Origin: Amycolatopsis dendrobii
GTDB taxonomy: Bacteria > Actinomycetota > Actinomycetes > Mycobacteriales > Pseudonocardiaceae
DNA: 64,000 bases
NCBI RefSeq assembly: GCF_014145675.1
Contig: NZ_JACGZW010000007.1
Span: forward strand, 186,001 to 250,000
Direction: 5' to 3'
The notes below the pieces were generated by a model that had not been told where the DNA came from, did not search any database, and was given only the letters and a program-made list of their open reading frames with translations. Below, in pieces: positions 16,164-24,560 of the stretch (within the stretch, counting starts at the first letter, position 1; each line of letters starts with the position of its first letter). A program made the position numbers and the translations under genes.

Positions 16164-17591
16164 TCACAGAATCGGCTGCGGCGCGTACGCCGCGGCCTCC
16201 GGGAATCGCTTGAGCACGTCCTCGACGCGCGCTGCGACCTCTTCGACCTGGCGCGGGGCGACGCCGGTGAACGAGATCCGGTCGGCGAGGAGTTCGTCCA
16301 GGTCAGCGCGGTCGAGCGGGAGGCGTTCGTCGGCCGCGAGCCGGTCGAGGAGGTCGTTCTCCGCGCCGCGTTCACGCATCGCGAGGGCGACCCCGACGGC
16401 GTTCTCCTTGATGGCCTCGTGAGCCGTCTCACGCCCGACGCCCCGGCGCACCGACGCCATGAGCACCTTCGTGGTCGCGAGGAACGGGAGATAGCGATCA
16501 AGCTCACGCTCCACGACGGCCGGGAACGCGCCGAATTCGCCGAGCACGGTGAGGAAGGTTTCGAGCAGGCCGTCGAGCGCGAAGAACGCGTCCGGCAGCG
16601 CGACGCGGCGCACCACGGAATCCGAGACGTCGCCCTCGTTCCACTGGTCGCCGGCCAGTTCGCCGATCATCGACAGGTAACCGCGCAACACCACCGCGAG
16701 ACCGTTCACGCGCTCGCACGAGCGGGTGTTCATCTTGTGCGGCATGGCCGACGAGCCGACCTGGCCCGGTTTGAAGCCCTCGGTGACCAGCTCGTGCCCG
16801 GCCATCAGCCGGATCGTCTTGGCGAGGCTGGACGGCGCGGCGGCGAGCTGGACCACAGTGGACAGCACGTCGAAGTCGAGCGAACGCGGGTACACCTGCC
16901 CGACGCTGACGAACCGGTTGCCGAAGCCGAGGTGCTCGGCGATCCGGGATTCCAGCTGGTCCAAAGTGGACTCGTCGCCGAGCAGGTCGAGCATGTCCTG
17001 CGCGGTGCCGACCGGGCCCTTGATGCCGCGCAGCGGGTAGCGCTCGATCAGGTTGTCCAGCCGCGAGAACGCGACGAGCAGCTCGTCGGCGGCGGTCGCG
17101 AAGCGCTTGCCGAGCGTGGTCGCCTGCGCGGCGACGTTGTGCGAGCGGCCGGCCATCACCAGGTCGGAGTGCTCGACGGCGAGCGCGGCCAGCCTCGACA
17201 GCACCGCGGCGACGCGGCCACGGACCAGCTCCAGCGAGCGCAGCTGCTGCAACTGCTCGACGTTCTCGGTGAGGTCGCGCGAGGTCATGCCCTTGTGCAC
17301 GTGCTCGTGCCCGGCGAGGGCGTTGAACTCCTCGATCCGGGCCTTCACGTCGTGCCGGGTGACGCGTTCGCGCGCGGCGATCGAGTCGAGGTCGACCTGC
17401 TCGACCACGCGCTCGTAGTCGTCGAGGACGCCGTCGGGCACCTCGACGCCCAGTTCGGCCTGAGCCCGCAGCACGGCGAGCCACAGCCGCCGCTCGAGCA
17501 CGACCTTGCGTTCGGGCGACCAGAGCGCCACCAGCTCAGGCGAGGCGTAGCGGGCGGCGAGCACGTTCGGAATGCGGGGCTTGTCCGTCAC
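16164..17591 (-). CDS. purB: Adenylosuccinate lyase
   Basis: 475 residues from the GTG at 17591 (MTDKPRIPNVLAARYAS); the frame stays open to 18023, but that extension lies antisense within the galactonate dehydratase gene. The fumarase/aspartase superfamily signature SSAMPHKMNTR is complete, with the catalytic Ser in it, the conserved KGMTSRDLTEN segment and VAAQATTLGKR. The enzyme cleaves SAICAR to AICAR and adenylosuccinate to AMP, serving two steps of purine synthesis. It is followed by a strong terminator hairpin. Confidence 0.96.
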   Translation of the reverse strand: MTDKPRIPNVLAARYASPELVALWSPERKVVLERRLWLAVLRAQAELGVEVPDGVLDDYERVVEQVDLDSIAARERVTRHDVKARIEEFNALAGHEHVHKGMTSRDLTENVEQLQQLRSLELVRGRVAAVLSRLAALAVEHSDLVMAGRSHNVAAQATTLGKRFATAADELLVAFSRLDNLIERYPLRGIKGPVGTAQDMLDLLGDESTLDQLESRIAEHLGFGNRFVSVGQVYPRSLDFDVLSTVVQLAAAPSSLAKTIRLMAGHELVTEGFKPGQVGSSAMPHKMNTRSCERVNGLAVVLRGYLSMIGELAGDQWNEGDVSDSVVRRVALPDAFFALDGLLETFLTVLGEFGAFPAVVERELDRYLPFLATTKVLMASVRRGVGRETAHEAIKENAVGVALAMRERGAENDLLDRLAADERLPLDRADLDELLADRISFTGVAPRQVEEVAARVEDVLKRFPEAAAYAPQPIL

Positions 17592-17625
17592 GCGGCCACG
17601 ATACCTGCGCAGGTCAGCGCTGCGG

Positions 17626-18774
17626 TCACCACTCCGTGAAGCTGCCGTCGGGCAGCCGCCACACCGGCGACCGCCAGGCGTGCCCGGTCTCGTCGGCGCG
17701 GCGGACCGCCGCCTCGTCCACCTCGATGCCGAGGCCGGGCGCGGTCGGACGCGCGGCGTAGCCGTCGGCGAACCGGAACAACGCGTCGTCGGCGAGATAG
17801 GCGACCGGTTCGCGGCCGTCGTGGTAGTGCATGCCGAGGCTTTGCTCCTGGATGAGGAAGTTCGGCGTCGCGAACGCCACCTGCAGCGCGGCGGCCAGCG
17901 AGATCGGGCCGAGCGGGCAGTGCGGGGCGAGATTCGCGCCGTACACCTCGGCCAGCGCGGCGATCCGGCGCAGCTCCGAGATGCCGCCCGCGTGCGACGG
18001 ATCCGGCTGCACCACGGCCACACCCGCGTCGAGCACGGGTTTGAACTCCCAGCGCGAGAACAGCCGTTCCCCGAGCGCGATCGGCACCGTCGAGGCCTCG
18101 ACCACCGATTTGACCACGTCAGCGGGCAGTTCCGGCAGCACCGGCTCCTCGACGAACATCGGCTGTACCTCTTCGAGCATCTTCACCAGCCGGCGCGCCA
18201 TCGCGGGCGAGACGCGGCCGTGGAAGTCGATCGCCAGGTCCCGGTCGGGTCCGAGCGCTTCCCTCGCCTCCCGGGCGCGGGCCAGCGCCGCACTCGCTTC
18301 GGCCGGAGTGGCGATCGGCCCGAGCGGACCGGCGACGTTCATTTTCACGGCGGTGAAACCCCGCTCGACCTGCGCGGACACCGCGTCGAAGATCCCCGAC
18401 GGACGGTCGCCGCCGACCCACGAATACACCCGCACGCGGTCGCGCACCGGACCGCCGAGCAGCTCGTGCACCGGCGCGTTCCTGGCTTTGCCCGCGATGT
18501 CCCACAACGCCTGGTCGAACCCGGCGAGCGCGCTGGAAAGCACCGGACCGCCGCGGTAGAAGCCGCCGCGGCGAAGCACCTGCCAGTGGTCCTCGATACG
18601 CAGCGGATCCTTCCCGACCAGCAGCTCGGCCAGCTCGTGCACAGCCGCGCGAACGGTTCCGGCGCGCCCTTCCACGACCGGTTCGCCCCAGCCGGTGATG
18701 CCCTCGTCGGTGCTGATTTTGAGGAACAACCAGCGCGGCGCGACGAGAAACGTTTCGATCCCGGTGATCTGCAC
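17626..18774 (-). CDS. dgoD: D-galactonate dehydratase (enolase superfamily, GalD-like)
   Basis: 382 residues from the GTG at 18774, exactly the length of E. coli DgoD. The start is fixed by AGGAG in the 8-base gap after the SDR stop. Catalytic residues fall at the family positions: D183 and H185 (DFHGR), metal ligands E209 (FVEEP) and E235 (LGERLF), and H285 (APHCPLGP), supporting dehydration of D-galactonate to 2-keto-3-deoxygalactonate. It is the second gene of the minus arm of a divergent sugar-acid island. A related aldonate (for example fuconate) is possible but the DgoD match is close. Confidence 0.9.
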   Translation of the reverse strand: MQITGIETFLVAPRWLFLKISTDEGITGWGEPVVEGRAGTVRAAVHELAELLVGKDPLRIEDHWQVLRRGGFYRGGPVLSSALAGFDQALWDIAGKARNAPVHELLGGPVRDRVRVYSWVGGDRPSGIFDAVSAQVERGFTAVKMNVAGPLGPIATPAEASAALARAREAREALGPDRDLAIDFHGRVSPAMARRLVKMLEEVQPMFVEEPVLPELPADVVKSVVEASTVPIALGERLFSRWEFKPVLDAGVAVVQPDPSHAGGISELRRIAALAEVYGANLAPHCPLGPISLAAALQVAFATPNFLIQEQSLGMHYHDGREPVAYLADDALFRFADGYAARPTAPGLGIEVDEAAVRRADETGHAWRSPVWRLPDGSFTEW

Positions 18775-18782
18775 CTTGTCTC

Positions 18783-19463
18783 CTAAGCGGAATCTTTCGC
18801 GGCCGACCAGCCGCCGTCGACGGTCAGCTCGGCTCCGGTGACGAACGACGCCGCGGGCGAGAGCAGGAACGCGATCACCGCGGCGACCTCCGCCGGGTCG
18901 CCGAGCCGTCCGGCGGGTGTCGCGCGAGTGCTGCGTTCGCGATCCTCCACGCTGATCCGGCCCCATGCCTCGGTCTCGACCGGACCGGGAAGCACCGAAT
19001 TCACCCGCACCTCGGGCGCGTACTCGACGGCCAATTGCCGCGCCAGAGATACCAACGCGCCTTTGCTGGCCGCGTATGCCGGATGTCCGGGCAGCCCGAA
19101 ACGCGCGTGCACCGAGGAAACCAGCACCACTGAGCCGCGCCGAGACCGCAGCGAAGGCAGGCACGTCCGGACGGCCAGGTACGACGCGGTGAGGTTCACG
19201 TCGAGCTGTCGTTGCCATTGCGCGCGATCGGTTTCGTGCAGTGGGCCCAAAGTCGGCAGGTACGCGTTGCTGACCACCGCGTCGACCTCGCCCGCCAGGT
19301 CGAGAACTCGTTGCCAGGTCTCGTCATCCGTCACATCGCCCCGTACGCCGCCCGGCACCGGGGCGAGGTCGACGCCGATCACCCGGTAGCCGTCGGCTTC
19401 GAGCTGAAGGGCGGTCGCGGCTCCGATCCCGGACGCCGCACCAGTCACCACGGCAGTGCGCAT
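18783..19463 (-). CDS. Short-chain dehydrogenase/reductase, probable sugar 1-dehydrogenase
   Basis: 226 residues. The Rossmann NAD(P) motif is TGAASGIG near the N-terminus; the acidic residue in VIGVDLAP favours NAD. The catalytic triad is the Ser of LVSSVHARFG with YAASK, and the C-terminus ends in the usual TVDGGWS. Next to a lactonase, aldonate dehydratase and keto-deoxy-aldonate aldolase, the likely job is oxidation of a free aldose (galactose, fucose or arabinose) to its lactone. This is inference from context; SDR sequence alone does not fix the substrate. First gene of the minus arm. Confidence 0.85.
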   Translation of the reverse strand: MRTAVVTGAASGIGAATALQLEADGYRVIGVDLAPVPGGVRGDVTDDETWQRVLDLAGEVDAVVSNAYLPTLGPLHETDRAQWQRQLDVNLTASYLAVRTCLPSLRSRRGSVVLVSSVHARFGLPGHPAYAASKGALVSLARQLAVEYAPEVRVNSVLPGPVETEAWGRISVEDRERSTRATPAGRLGDPAEVAAVIAFLLSPAASFVTGAELTVDGGWSAAKDSA

Positions 19464-19504
19464 GGTTCGCCAGCATGCCGCACCGCTCCAAGGTCGGCAA
19501 GAAT

Positions 19505-19521
19505 AATTAGTAATTTATAAT
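19505..19521. promoter_or_regulatory. AT-rich operator/promoter of the sugar-acid divergon
   Basis: Between the divergent SDR and aldolase genes lies a stretch of about 24 bases (19501-19524) that is almost pure A+T in a very GC-rich region. It holds the 11-base palindrome AATTAGTAATT (19505-19515), whose arms are complementary around a central G, and a perfect -10 hexamer TATAAT (19516-19521) 21 bases before the aldolase ATG. The palindrome is a likely site for the FadR-type regulator encoded at the end of the plus arm. Confidence 0.7.
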
Positions 19522-19542
19522 TTGCCTGCTAGGCTGGCCGCC

Positions 19543-20157
19543 ATGGGATACCGGTGGGAGATCACGCGCGAAGCGGTGCGCCAGGGCGTCGTCGGAATCG
19601 TGCGGACGGCGGACGCCGCCTCGGCCGTCGCCGCCGCGCGGGCAGTGCTCGACGCCGGGTTGAAGTCGGTCGAAGTCCCGCTCACCAACGCGGGCGCGCT
19701 CGTCGCGATCGAGGAACTCGCCGCCGCGTATCCGGACGCGACGATCGGGGCGGGCACGGTGCTCGACGAGTCGTCCGCGACGGCCGCGATCCGGGCAGGG
19801 GCCCAGTTTCTCGTGTCCCCGTCGCTGCACACCGAGGTCTTGCGTACCGCTCATCGGTACGGCGTCGCGGCGCTGCCCGGCACCGGTTCGGTCACCGAAA
19901 TCGTGCGCGCGATGGAGGAAGGTGCTGACGCCGTAAAGGTTTTCCCTGCGTCCGCGCTCGGCCCGCAGTGGATCAAGGACGTGCGCGCCGCGCTTCCGCA
20001 AGCCCCGCTCGTGCCGACGGGTGGAATCGCTCCCGAGGACGTGCCACGCTGGCTCGACGCGGGCGCCGTCGCCTGCGGGATCGGGTCGGCGCTGACCCGA
20101 GGATCCGCTGAGGACATCCGGGCCCGAGTGGCCGCATTGGTGAGGGAGAGCTCGTGA
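19543..20157 (+). CDS. 2-keto-3-deoxy-(6-phospho)aldonate aldolase (KDPG/KDPGal aldolase family)
   Basis: 204 residues from the ATG at 19543. The class I aldolase fold of the KDPG family is plain: GIVRT, the catalytic Glu44 in SVEVPLTN, GAGTVLD, the PGTGSVTE loop and the Schiff-base Lys132 in AVKVFPAS. It splits 2-keto-3-deoxy-6-phosphogalactonate (or the unphosphorylated acid) to pyruvate and a triose. No kinase gene is nearby, so whether the substrate is phosphorylated is open. Its TGA overlaps the next gene's GTG start (GTGA, 20154-20157), coupling their translation. Confidence 0.9.
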   Translation: MGYRWEITREAVRQGVVGIVRTADAASAVAAARAVLDAGLKSVEVPLTNAGALVAIEELAAAYPDATIGAGTVLDESSATAAIRAGAQFLVSPSLHTEVLRTAHRYGVAALPGTGSVTEIVRAMEEGADAVKVFPASALGPQWIKDVRAALPQAPLVPTGGIAPEDVPRWLDAGAVACGIGSALTRGSAEDIRARVAALVRESS

Positions 20158-21140
20158 GCGACGTCGTACTCGTCGGCTGCCGTACCGCCGAAACCGGCGG
20201 GAACGGCACAGGAATCGCGGTTTTCCGGCGCTCCGGCGGCGAACTGATCGCGGATTCGACGCTGCCGATGGTGTCGCCGACCTGGCTGACCCAGCATCCC
20301 GCGCTGCCGATGGTGTACGCGACCAACGAGACGAGCTACGGCGAGATCACCTCCGTTTCGGTCGCCGACGGCCTGGTCGCGCTCGACGTGGTCGAATCCG
20401 GCGGGGCAAGCCCGTGCCACCTCGCGGTGACACCGGACGGCCGGTTTCTGTTGTGCGCCAATTACGGGGGCGGCAGCCTCGCCGTGTTCGCCTTGCGCGA
20501 GGACGGCCGGATCGACGGCCGCACGGACCTGGTGCAGCACACCGGAAGCGGGCCGCGCGCCGACCGGCAGGACGGTCCGCACGTCCACATGGCGGTGTCG
20601 TCGGCGGACAGTTCGGTGGTGAGCGCCGTCGACCTCGGCACCGACGAAATCCGCAGCTACACCCTGTCGCCGAAAGGAAAGCTGACTCCGCTGGCCGTTT
20701 CGTCGCTGCCGCCGGGAACCGGACCGCGGCAGCTCGTGCGCGGCGCGGACGGAATCGCTTACGTCGCCGGGGAATTGTCCGGTGAGCTGATTACCCTGCG
20801 GGAGACTTCGCCGGGAGCGTTCGAGTTCGTCGCGGCGGCTCCGGCGACAGCGGCAGGCGGCGAATCCCTGGTGGCGCACCTGGAAGTCCTCGAATCCGGG
20901 ATCTACCTGTCGAATCGCGGCCCGGAATGCATCACGTCGTTCGCCGGAACCCCGCTGCGCGCGACGGCCGATCAGCCGTGCGGCTCGTACCCGTGGAATT
21001 TCGCGGTCGCGGACGGAACCTGCTACACCGCCGCTTTCCGGGACGACGTCATTTCCGTTTTCCCGTTGAAGGACCTGGGGAACGCGGAGGTCCGCAACTA
21101 CCCGACCGGCTCCCCGACGTGCGTGCTCCCGCTTCGGTGA
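20154..21140 (+). CDS. Lactonase family beta-propeller (6-phosphogluconolactonase YbhE-like)
   Basis: 328 residues, GTG start overlapping the aldolase stop. It is a seven-bladed propeller of the YbhE/Pgl lactonase family: repeated blade segments such as SPCHLAVTPDGRFLLCANYGGGSLAVF, the conserved GPHVHMAVSS loop with the catalytic-site His residues, and GTGPRQLV. Cytoplasmic. Within this island it would open the galactono- or related lactone made by the SDR dehydrogenase, rather than 6-phosphogluconolactone. Its TGA overlaps the regulator start, again as GTGA (21137-21140). Confidence 0.88.
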   Translation: MSDVVLVGCRTAETGGNGTGIAVFRRSGGELIADSTLPMVSPTWLTQHPALPMVYATNETSYGEITSVSVADGLVALDVVESGGASPCHLAVTPDGRFLLCANYGGGSLAVFALREDGRIDGRTDLVQHTGSGPRADRQDGPHVHMAVSSADSSVVSAVDLGTDEIRSYTLSPKGKLTPLAVSSLPPGTGPRQLVRGADGIAYVAGELSGELITLRETSPGAFEFVAAAPATAAGGESLVAHLEVLESGIYLSNRGPECITSFAGTPLRATADQPCGSYPWNFAVADGTCYTAAFRDDVISVFPLKDLGNAEVRNYPTGSPTCVLPLR

Positions 21141-21847
21141 CCGACCATCGCCCGCGCGGCCTGCACGAACAGACCGTGGAAACGCTCGCCGCGCGTATTC
21201 TGTCCGGCGAATGGCACGAGGACATGGTGCTGGACCTTCCCGCGTTGCGCGAGGAGCTGGACATCAGCCTCACCGCCCTGCGGGAAGCACTGAAGGTGTT
21301 GGCAGCAAAGGGAATGATCGGGGCGCGGCAGAAGCACGGTACTTACGTGCGGCCGCGCGAGAGCTGGCAGCTTCTCGACGCCGACGTCATGCGCTGGCAA
21401 ACCACCGCCCGTGGAAACGCCGGCCTGCTGGACGAATTGGCCGAAGTCCGCGCCGTCGTCGAACCCGCGGCGGCACGGATGGCTGCGGAACGCGCGACCG
21501 CCGAAGACCTCGCCGCACTCGAATCCGCGCTTGACGCGATGGTCGCCGCGCCGGACCTGGAAGCGAGCGTCGAAGCGGATCTCGCGTTTCACCGCGGACT
21601 GTTGACCGCCGCGCACAACAACTTCCTGCTCCAGATCGAACGCGTCATCGCGATCGGCTTGGCGGAGCGGGACAAACTCGTCCACAGCGCCGGTCCCACG
21701 GACGATCCAGTGCCGAGTCACCGCCGGGTGCTGGAGGCCATCGCCGAACACGACCCGGACGGCGCGGAGAACGCGATGCTGGAACTGCTGGTGAAATCCG
21801 CCGCCGACGCGAAGCGGACGGGTCAGGAAGTGAACGCGCGGCGGTAG
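21137..21847 (+). CDS. FadR-subfamily GntR transcriptional regulator
   Basis: 236 residues from the GTG at 21137 that overlaps the lactonase stop. An N-terminal winged helix (about residues 8-72, with DLPALREELDISLTALREALKVLAAKGM) is followed by an all-helical FCD effector domain, with the metal-ligand pattern ADLAFHRGLLTAAHN and a late VPSHRRVLEAI His. Such regulators respond to sugar acids or their lactones. As the last gene of the plus arm it is the natural local repressor, binding the AT-rich palindrome at 19505-19515. The last 25 bases overlap the convergent GlxA-type gene. Confidence 0.9.
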   Translation: MTDHRPRGLHEQTVETLAARILSGEWHEDMVLDLPALREELDISLTALREALKVLAAKGMIGARQKHGTYVRPRESWQLLDADVMRWQTTARGNAGLLDELAEVRAVVEPAAARMAAERATAEDLAALESALDAMVAAPDLEASVEADLAFHRGLLTAAHNNFLLQIERVIAIGLAERDKLVHSAGPTDDPVPSHRRVLEAIAEHDPDGAENAMLELLVKSAADAKRTGQEVNARR

Positions 21848-22755
21848 GCAGTCGGCGTGGTTCCGAGGGTCCGCCGGAAGTGCAGCCGCAGGTTGGCCGG
21901 GGTGCCCAATCCGCAGTCTCGCGCGACCCGGTCCACCGAACAGTCCGTGGTCTCCAGCAGTTCGCGTGCTTTGCCGAGACGCGCGTTGAGCAGCCACTGC
22001 AACGGCGTCGTCCCGGTTTCCTCGGCGAACCGGCGCAGGAAAGTCCGCTGCGACATCCCCGCGTGCCGGGCGAGCAGGCGGATGCTGAGCGATTCGTCCA
22101 GTCGCTGCAACGCCCATTCGCGCGTAGCCGACAGCGAAGCGTCGCCCGCATCCGCGAGCGGCGCGGGCACGTACTGGGCCTGCCCGCCTTCTCGATGCGG
22201 AGCAGCGACCAGACCGCGCGCGATCCGATTAGCGACCGCGGCGCCCAGGTCGCGGCGCACGATGTGCAGGCACAGGTCGATGCCGCAGCACACGCCTGCT
22301 GAGGTGAGCACGTCGCCCTCGTCGACGTAGAGCACATCCCGGTCGACCTGTACCGAAGGATATTCCCGCTCGAATTCGTCGATATATTCCCAATGCGTCG
22401 TGGCGTGCAGACCGTCGAGAATTCCTGCCGCGGCCAGCGCGAACGCACCCGTGCAGATGGACACCACCCGCCGGCCCCGGTCACGGGCTTCGGCCAGGAG
22501 CTCGATCGCCGCTTCCGGCGTCTCGCGGATCGGGTCGTACCCCGGCACGATCACCGTGTCCGCCGCGCGCAGCTCCTCGACCCCGCCTTCGGCGGCCAGC
22601 TCGAACCCGGCGCTGGTGGGAACCGTCGGACCGAGCGCGCACAGCGACATCTCGTAGCGGGTTTGCGGCCGGGCCTGAAACACCTGCGCCGGTATCGCGA
22701 GGTCCAGCGGGAGGACCCCGTCGAGCGCCAGCACCGCGACCCGATGCACCGTCAT
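21823..22755 (-). CDS. GlxA-family AraC-type regulator with DJ-1/PfpI domain
   Basis: 310 residues. The N-terminal half is a class I glutamine amidotransferase-like DJ-1/PfpI domain with the nucleophile-elbow Cys in VVSICTGAFALAAAG. The C-terminal half has two AraC helix-turn-helix units (SIRLLARHAGMSQRTFLRRF and VARDCGLGTPANLRLHFRR). GlxA proteins act as activators or repressors, often for choline, nitrogen or detoxification genes. It is divergent from the HD-domain gene across 72 bases with an inverted repeat, so it may control that gene and itself. Confidence 0.92.
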   Translation of the reverse strand: MTVHRVAVLALDGVLPLDLAIPAQVFQARPQTRYEMSLCALGPTVPTSAGFELAAEGGVEELRAADTVIVPGYDPIRETPEAAIELLAEARDRGRRVVSICTGAFALAAAGILDGLHATTHWEYIDEFEREYPSVQVDRDVLYVDEGDVLTSAGVCCGIDLCLHIVRRDLGAAVANRIARGLVAAPHREGGQAQYVPAPLADAGDASLSATREWALQRLDESLSIRLLARHAGMSQRTFLRRFAEETGTTPLQWLLNARLGKARELLETTDCSVDRVARDCGLGTPANLRLHFRRTLGTTPTAYRRAFTS

Positions 22756-22789
22756 GGCAAGATTCTATCGAAGTCCGGCAAACTTGCCA
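22755..22789. promoter_or_regulatory. Inverted repeat in the GlxA/HD divergent region
   Basis: TGGCAAG (22755-22761) and CTTGCCA (22783-22789) are perfect inverted arms, and a tighter GGCAA-N2-TTGCC palindrome sits at 22777-22788. The region overlaps the start codon of the GlxA-type gene and precedes the HD gene by 38 bases, fitting an autoregulatory site. No experimental motif is matched. Confidence 0.45.
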
Positions 22790-22827
22790 CTCACCAGGTC
22801 AGGGCCTTGCGAGCCACCCTTGAAGGC

Positions 22828-23484
22828 ATGACCGAACTCCTTCCGGACCCGGTGATCGCCCTGCCCGCGACTCCGCTGGCGGACGCCGTTCTCGACGTCG
22901 TCCGCCCGCTGGAATCGCAGTCGGTGTTCAACCACAGCGTCCGTAGCTACCTGTTCGCGCGGCTGGTCGCCGATCGGCTGGCCGAGTCCGATTTCGACGA
23001 CGATCTATTGTTCGCCGCGTGCGTGATGCACGACATCGGCGTCGCGCCGGACGGCCCGCACGTGGAGCGATTCGAGGTCGAAGGCGCCGACCGGGCTGCC
23101 GGGTTCCTCGCGAAGCAAGGGATTTCCGCCGCGGACGCCGACGAGGTCTGGCAAGCCATCGCCCTGCACACCTCCGCGGGCATCGCGGAACGCCGCGGCC
23201 CGCTGTGCGTGCTCGTGCGCGCCGGGGTCTCCGTCGACTTCGGCGGCCCGGTCGGCGCCGAATACCTCGAAGCCGTCACCGACGAGCAGGGTGCGGCGAT
23301 CCACGCCGCTTACCCCCGGCTCGAGATGGTCCGCTCGCTCACCGACGCGATCGTCGCGCAGGCCGCGAAAAACCCGAAGAACGCGCCGGTCCCGTCTGTT
23401 CCCGCAGATTTCCTGCGGGAGCGTGAGGCCGACGGCGAAACCCGGCTGGAACGCGCCAGCCGTGCGTCCCGCTGGGGCATCTGA
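22828..23484 (+). CDS. HD-domain metal-dependent phosphohydrolase-like protein
   Basis: 218 residues from the ATG at 22828; the frame is open upstream through the GlxA gene but not coding there. HD-superfamily metal residues are present: H36 in FNHSVRSYLF and H68-D69 in CVMHDIGVAP, followed by EGADRAAGFL and a later HTSAGIAE His. The pattern resembles the cyanamide hydratase-like HD branch, whose members hydrate or hydrolyse small molecules rather than nucleotides. It is followed at 13 bases by the RidA-type gene, suggesting joint clearing of a reactive metabolite. Confidence 0.85.
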   Translation: MTELLPDPVIALPATPLADAVLDVVRPLESQSVFNHSVRSYLFARLVADRLAESDFDDDLLFAACVMHDIGVAPDGPHVERFEVEGADRAAGFLAKQGISAADADEVWQAIALHTSAGIAERRGPLCVLVRAGVSVDFGGPVGAEYLEAVTDEQGAAIHAAYPRLEMVRSLTDAIVAQAAKNPKNAPVPSVPADFLREREADGETRLERASRASRWGI

Positions 23485-23497
23485 GAAAGGGATCCAC

Positions 23498-23911
23498 ATG
23501 CACTCCGTCACAATCCCCGAGGACTCCGAGGTTTTCGGCCCGTCCGGGGCGTCCGCCTTCTCCCGCTTCGGCTACTCAGCCGCCGTTCGCGCGGGGAATC
23601 TCCTGTTCATCGCGGGCACGATCGGCCGCCGCCCGGACGGTGCGATCGCGGAAACGATCGAGGAGCAGACCGAGATCGCGCTCCGCCGGATCGAGGAAAT
23701 CCTTTGCCTGGAAGGACTCGGCCTCTCCGCGCTGGTCGACATCACGAGCTACCACGTCGACATCCACCAGCACCTGCCCGGTTTCCTGGAAGCCAAGAAG
23801 CGCCTCGTGACCGCCCTGCCTTACCCGGCGTGGTCGATGATCGGCGTCAGCGGGCTCGCCAGCCCGGGCTTGCTGATCGAAATCCGCGCCACGGCGGCGT
23901 ATCCGGAGTAA
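23498..23911 (+). CDS. RidA (YjgF/YER057c/UK114) family protein
   Basis: 137 residues from the ATG at 23498 with GAAAGGG upstream. The RidA fold is shown by AVRAGNLLFIAGTIG, the helix EEQTEIALRRIEEIL, VDITSYHVD and the C-terminal LIEIRATAAYPE, whose Arg binds the carboxylate of enamine or imine substrates. Canonical RidA deaminates reactive 2-aminoacrylate-type intermediates; this member may have another imine substrate. It forms a pair with the HD gene and ends 6 bases before the convergent TetR gene. Confidence 0.9.
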   Translation: MHSVTIPEDSEVFGPSGASAFSRFGYSAAVRAGNLLFIAGTIGRRPDGAIAETIEEQTEIALRRIEEILCLEGLGLSALVDITSYHVDIHQHLPGFLEAKKRLVTALPYPAWSMIGVSGLASPGLLIEIRATAAYPE

Positions 23912-23917
23912 CTGTCC

Positions 23918-24523
23918 TCAGTGGACGGACTCGGCGAGCGCGGTCCGCAGCATCCGCCCGGCCGCGGCGCGCGGAGCCGGGTCGACCGCGATGAGCGCGT
24001 TGACCACGGCCCCGTCGACCAGAGCGACCAGCCGGTCCAGCTCGTCCTTGGCCACCGGCGTCCCGGAACGGGCGAAGATCTCCGTCAGCAGTTCGTTGAG
24101 CTGCTGGGACAGCGTCCGCATCAACGGGCGCAGGTACGGCCGTCGTCCGGTCGCGACCAGGCGTTCGTAGCGCAGCAGGACCGCCTCGGCGTCGGCTTCC
24201 GGATCGCCGCTCTGCGGGCCGAGCAGCATGTCCAGCACGAGTTCCACGGTCGCCTGCACGCCCCGGTTCCGGGTCGTCAGGTCGTCGAGCTGCCGTCGCC
24301 CGTTCTCCAGCTCGGTCTGCCCGTGGTGCTCCACCGCGGCGGTGACGAGCTCTTCCAGCGAGTCGAAGTAATACGTCGTGGACGCCAGCGGCAGACCAGC
24401 CCGCTCGGCGACCGCGCGATGCCGGACCGCGTCGAAACCGCCCTCGGCCAGCAGCTCAGCGGCGGCTTCGACGAGCGCCGCCCGTCGTCGCTCGCCCTTG
24501 GGGGTGGTGGCTGCTGCCGTCAT
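23918..24523 (-). CDS. TetR-family transcriptional regulator
   Basis: 201 residues. The N-terminal TetR helix-turn-helix spans about residues 12-58 (ALVEAAAELLAEGGFDAVRH, AERAGLPLASTTYYFDSLEEL), and the rest is an all-helical ligand domain with no recognisable specificity. The Ser-Thr-Thr-Tyr-Tyr-Phe recognition helix end is standard. It converges on RidA; its target is not evident because no divergent neighbour faces it. It may act on the sigma-factor locus or elsewhere. Confidence 0.9.
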   Translation of the reverse strand: MTAAATTPKGERRRAALVEAAAELLAEGGFDAVRHRAVAERAGLPLASTTYYFDSLEELVTAAVEHHGQTELENGRRQLDDLTTRNRGVQATVELVLDMLLGPQSGDPEADAEAVLLRYERLVATGRRPYLRPLMRTLSQQLNELLTEIFARSGTPVAKDELDRLVALVDGAVVNALIAVDPAPRAAAGRMLRTALAESVH

Positions 24524-24560
24524 GTCCGGTCATTCTGCCAGCCGCCCCGATAGCCGCCGA

